The translations under genes and the position numbers were made by a program. Under the pieces are notes generated by a model, which saw only the letters and a list, made by a program, of their open reading frames with translations, searched no databases and had not been told where the DNA came from. Shown in pieces: positions 61,298 through 64,000 of a stretch of 64,000 bases of DNA. This stretch comes from Pezicula radicicola (lineage: Eukaryota; Ascomycota; Leotiomycetes; Helotiales; Dermateaceae): the NCBI GenBank assembly GCA_003008705.1, contig PDUO01000010.1, forward strand, positions 620,001 to 684,000, in the 5' to 3' direction. Numbering within the stretch: the first letter of the stretch is position 1; every line of letters begins with the position of its first letter.

Positions 61298-61972
61298 TTT
61301 GCTGATATTTGGCGGAGATTAGACGGCCGAGTAGAATTGCTGTACTGTGTAATACCACAAGAGCGTGTAAAAAAGAAAATCTTTAGGATTTGTGAAGATG
61401 TCTGGAGGAGAGGGAGAGTCCTTGGGTTTCAAGTGGTGAGGGTCTTATCCTCATAGAAGAAAATGCTAGCTGTGTACAAGATCTTTTAGTGGTGAATTTT
61501 AGTTAGGGAGTAGACCAAGCACCAAGTTGAAGTGGTGCATGTTTCATAAAATTGTGCATGGCTGAAGATTAGAGTGACATCTTTCCGGGGCCGCCTTTAC
61601 GAAGGTACAGGACCTAAGTTTTGTCTCACCGCTTTTCAGGGGGGATGCTAGCATACCCTATAACACGCGCTGTAGCCACATTTTGCGTGGCAGAAACCGA
61701 AGCGGTGAGACAAAACTTAGGTCCTGTACCTCCGTAGGACGTCAGCCAAGGCCCAGTGAGATTGCGAGTGCGATAAAGTCCGAAAAATACGACCCCCCAA
61801 GGCTTGTGTGTTGTCCTTCCTATATATCCTGCGGGACGTCTTTGAAAATTGGGGGCTTTGTAATGAATGGCAAGATCCCTCTCGTTGCAGGAAGTCGTCA
61901 ATTGAGCAACATCCAATCTTCCAGCCTCGAGCTCAACAACCTGGTCGCACTGTAGCCTCGCGAGGCCCGACG
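61298..61972. other. intergenic, promoter of the ArAE-type gene, with inverted repeat
   Basis: Holds the long inverted repeat at 61598-61736 and the leader of the transporter-like gene. The frame preceding its ATG is open to about 61808 but has no domain content. No other gene seen. Confidence 0.6.
61598..61736. repeat. inverted repeat, 37-base arms with 65-base spacer
   Basis: The left arm (61598-61634) and right arm (61700-61736) are reverse complements with one mismatch in 37 bases. The core of the left arm reads GGTACAGGACCTAAGTTTTG. The 139-base unit could fold into a long hairpin and has the size of a MITE-like element. No clear target-site duplication is visible. It lies about 240 bases before the ATG of the ArAE-type gene. 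Confidence 0.9.
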
Positions 61973-64000
61973 ATGTCAAACGAAGCCCAAGATGATCGGA
62001 TGAAGCGCTCTGAGGAGCTTCAGCGGGATGGCAATGATACAATCGAGAATGAGAAGACTGAAGAGCCTGCGATTAAATACGAGAGCGACCAAAGACCAGG
62101 ATTGTCAAGTACCAATGGCTCGAAAACAGCAGCAGAGAAGAAGGAAGAGGAGAAGCCCAAGCCGTCCAAGTTGAAAACATATTGGGGAAAACTTGGGCTT
62201 GACATAGGGACTCTCCTGATGATGTTCAAGTCTGTACCTCTTCTGCAGGATACGAAATTCTGCACTTGCTGATAATTTGCAATAGGGGTTCTCTTCCTCC
62301 TGTTATTGGCATCGCATTACACCAAGCCGATTCCTTCGCGAAATTATTCTCCAACCTTGGATATCTCGTCCCCATTATAACTGTACTTTGTATAGTCATT
62401 ATGCCTCGAGCAAAATACTTTCAGACAATTATTCTAAATACAATTGGTATATGTATCGGGTCTGCCATCGCTTTGCTTGGAATCTGGTCCGGCGTACAGG
62501 CTCGCAAGCATACGACTCCGGCCGGCTCAACTGCAATATACAATTCCTCCCAGTCTGCAGTATGCGCGATCTGGTTATTTGCAAATATTTATGTTGTCAA
62601 CACTCTTCGCGCAAAGCTGCCAGCTCTGCAGTTTCCAGTTATAATGTATAGTATTTTCACGAACGTTGCCTTTACCTCTGGACCTCTTTTCTCTACGATT
62701 GCTGCCGGAGAGGCTCTTGTCAAGAAACTTCTACTTGGATTTTTGACGGCATATGGCATAGCCACTGCTGTGCATTTATTCATTGTGCCAATATCTTCGA
62801 GGACTGTCGTATTTAAAGAACAAGCTGGCTATATTGGGCTAGTTAGAGGCACTATCAAGGCCACAACCGCTTATATCCAAAGCCTAGAAAGCACTGATAT
62901 GTTTGCAGATGAGAAAGAGAACGGTACAAACGAGGACAGTGATAGGAAGAATGAAAGTAAACCAAAAGATAAACAAGGAGGGCATCCGTCACAGACACCT
63001 CAAGCGCTGGCTTTGAAAGGATCAATCGCAGCGCTTACCGGGCTTCATGGGAAGCTTTATAGCGACATACCTTTCGCAAAACGAGAAATGGCGTGGGGCA
63101 AGCTTGATGCAAAGGACCTTGATGAGATCTTCGTCTTATTCCGGGCCATTCTTATTCCTTTGTGTGGCATGGGTACTATTACTGATATTTTCGAGAGGAT
63201 TGCAGAAAGGCGTGGTTGGATCAAAAGTGCTACGAAGTCACAGTTCGATAAACTGGAGGCCTGGGAACACTGTCCAGATGAAGAAAAGGCACGGGAAAAG
63301 CAATTATGGAACGACATTGTGAAGACTCTTCATGAGCCATTCCTTATTGTTACTCAAGCCATGGACGAGGGAATGGAACATGCTGGACTCGCTTTGGAAA
63401 TACTGCCAAAACCCAAGAAGAAGAAGAAAGGAGAGGATGTGGAAGCTGCTGAGGGCACCGAGATCAAGCCTGGGGACCCAGAATTTGCCAAGTTTTTGGA
63501 TCAAAAGATGAAAAACTTCTATGGACAGAGGGGTGAGACTCTCAAAACATGGGCGAGAGAAAAGGGATTGTCTGAAGAAGCTTTCGATTCGGCAAACAAT
63601 TTACCGGTTGATACTGAAAACATAACGGCCGATGCCGCTCAGCACCGACGAGATCAACAACAACTCTACCTGATATTGTACATGGAGTATTTGCTGTTTT
63701 CTACAGGTGTAGCAATTTTGGACCTCGTTCGATTCGCAGATTCGAAAGTGGCATCCGGTTCAATGGAGAAGAACCATTTTGTCTTCCCAGGGAAACGGCG
63801 GCTCAAGAAATGGCTTCTTAGCATCGGTAGTGAGGATAGTGCTGCTGATCACGAATCGCCTGACTCCATGGAAGCTGGCGCCCATAATATATATATGGGT
63901 GCTGGGTTCAATCCCAAGAAAGATCCCGAGCATTTACCACCTGCAACTGCTTGGCAGAGGTTTGGGAATGGGATAAGGACTATTCCGAGATTTTTAGGTT
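61973..64000 (+). CDS. ArAE/fusaric-acid-resistance-type membrane protein (BRE4-like), partial
   Basis: Exon 1 is 61973-62229 and exon 2 runs from 62286 past the window end, with at least 657 residues here. The intron has a GTCTGT donor and an AATAG acceptor and joins LLMMFK to GSLPPVIGIALH. The N-terminal 70 residues are polar and Glu/Lys-rich. A block of about six membrane segments (about 85-265) has the family feature YLVPIITVLCIVIMPRAKYF. A long cytosolic part follows (about 275-600) with LTGLHGKLYSDIPFAKREMAWGKL typical of fungal ArAE_2_N proteins, and a Lys-rich KPKKKKKGE. The C-terminal membrane half is expected downstream. Family members are linked to export of aromatic acids or to brefeldin sensitivity; the substrate here is unknown. 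Confidence 0.88.

Noticed and set aside
1..64000. tRNA, rRNA, CRISPR or secondary-metabolite cluster
   Set aside because: I scanned by eye for tRNA box B patterns, 5S-like sequence, regular repeat-spacer arrays and large synthase domains and found none that hold up.

Overview
The window is nuclear DNA of a filamentous ascomycete. The genes carry many short GT-AG introns of about 46 to 60 bases with CTAAC/CTGAC branch sites. The gene set is typical of moulds: a Chs7 chitin synthase chaperone, a glycine betaine gene pair, a fungal ArAE-type transporter and 2EXR-domain proteins. There is also a transposon relic whose stop codons look like RIP damage (CAG to TAG). The 2EXR genes point towards Leotiomycetes, but that placement is inference. 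I found no rRNA, tRNA, CRISPR or virus-like sequence.

Layout. 1-3.7 kb: no recognisable gene. 3.7-8.8 kb: NAD kinase, then a repeat-bearing spacer, then a protein with a degenerate RING. 10.2-14.8 kb: ribosomal protein S29 back to back with a small conserved-looking protein, then TRAPP subunit Trs31/TRAPPC5 and a Sec14-like lipid transfer protein. 15.5-19.9 kb: choline oxidase-like GMC enzyme and betaine aldehyde dehydrogenase, divergently transcribed; together they would turn choline into glycine betaine. 20.8-23.9 kb: an unknown nuclear-looking protein and Chs7. 23.9-32.0 kb: an 8 kb gene-poor stretch in front of a Clg1/Pcl-like cyclin (32.0-34.0 kb). 37.1-41.0 kb: mitofusin Fzo1 and ESCRT-III Vps2 sharing a 240-base promoter. 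42.4-47.8 kb: a PP2C phosphatase and dihydroxy-acid dehydratase, the latter with microexons of 8, 9 and 21 bases. 49.7-55.5 kb: an alpha/beta hydrolase fused to a capping-enzyme-type cysteine phosphatase, complex I assembly factor NDUFAF3, and a triose-phosphate-transporter-family protein. 56.7-61.3 kb: an accessory patch with an intact 2EXR gene, a decayed piggyBac-type transposon with perfect 24-base terminal inverted repeats, and a frameshifted 2EXR pseudogene. 61.6-64 kb: a 37-base-arm inverted repeat directly upstream of an ArAE-type membrane protein that runs off the window.

Most genes are single-copy housekeeping functions (NADP supply, translation, vesicle traffic, mitochondrial fusion, ESCRT, branched-chain amino acids) and do not form one pathway. 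The clear functional pair is choline oxidase plus betaine aldehyde dehydrogenase. The most unusual items are the hydrolase-phosphatase fusion, the microexon-rich dehydratase gene, the GC-AG intron in the cyclin gene and the transposon/hairpin patch near the right end. Exon borders were read by eye from splice consensus, frame and family similarity; no transcript data were available.
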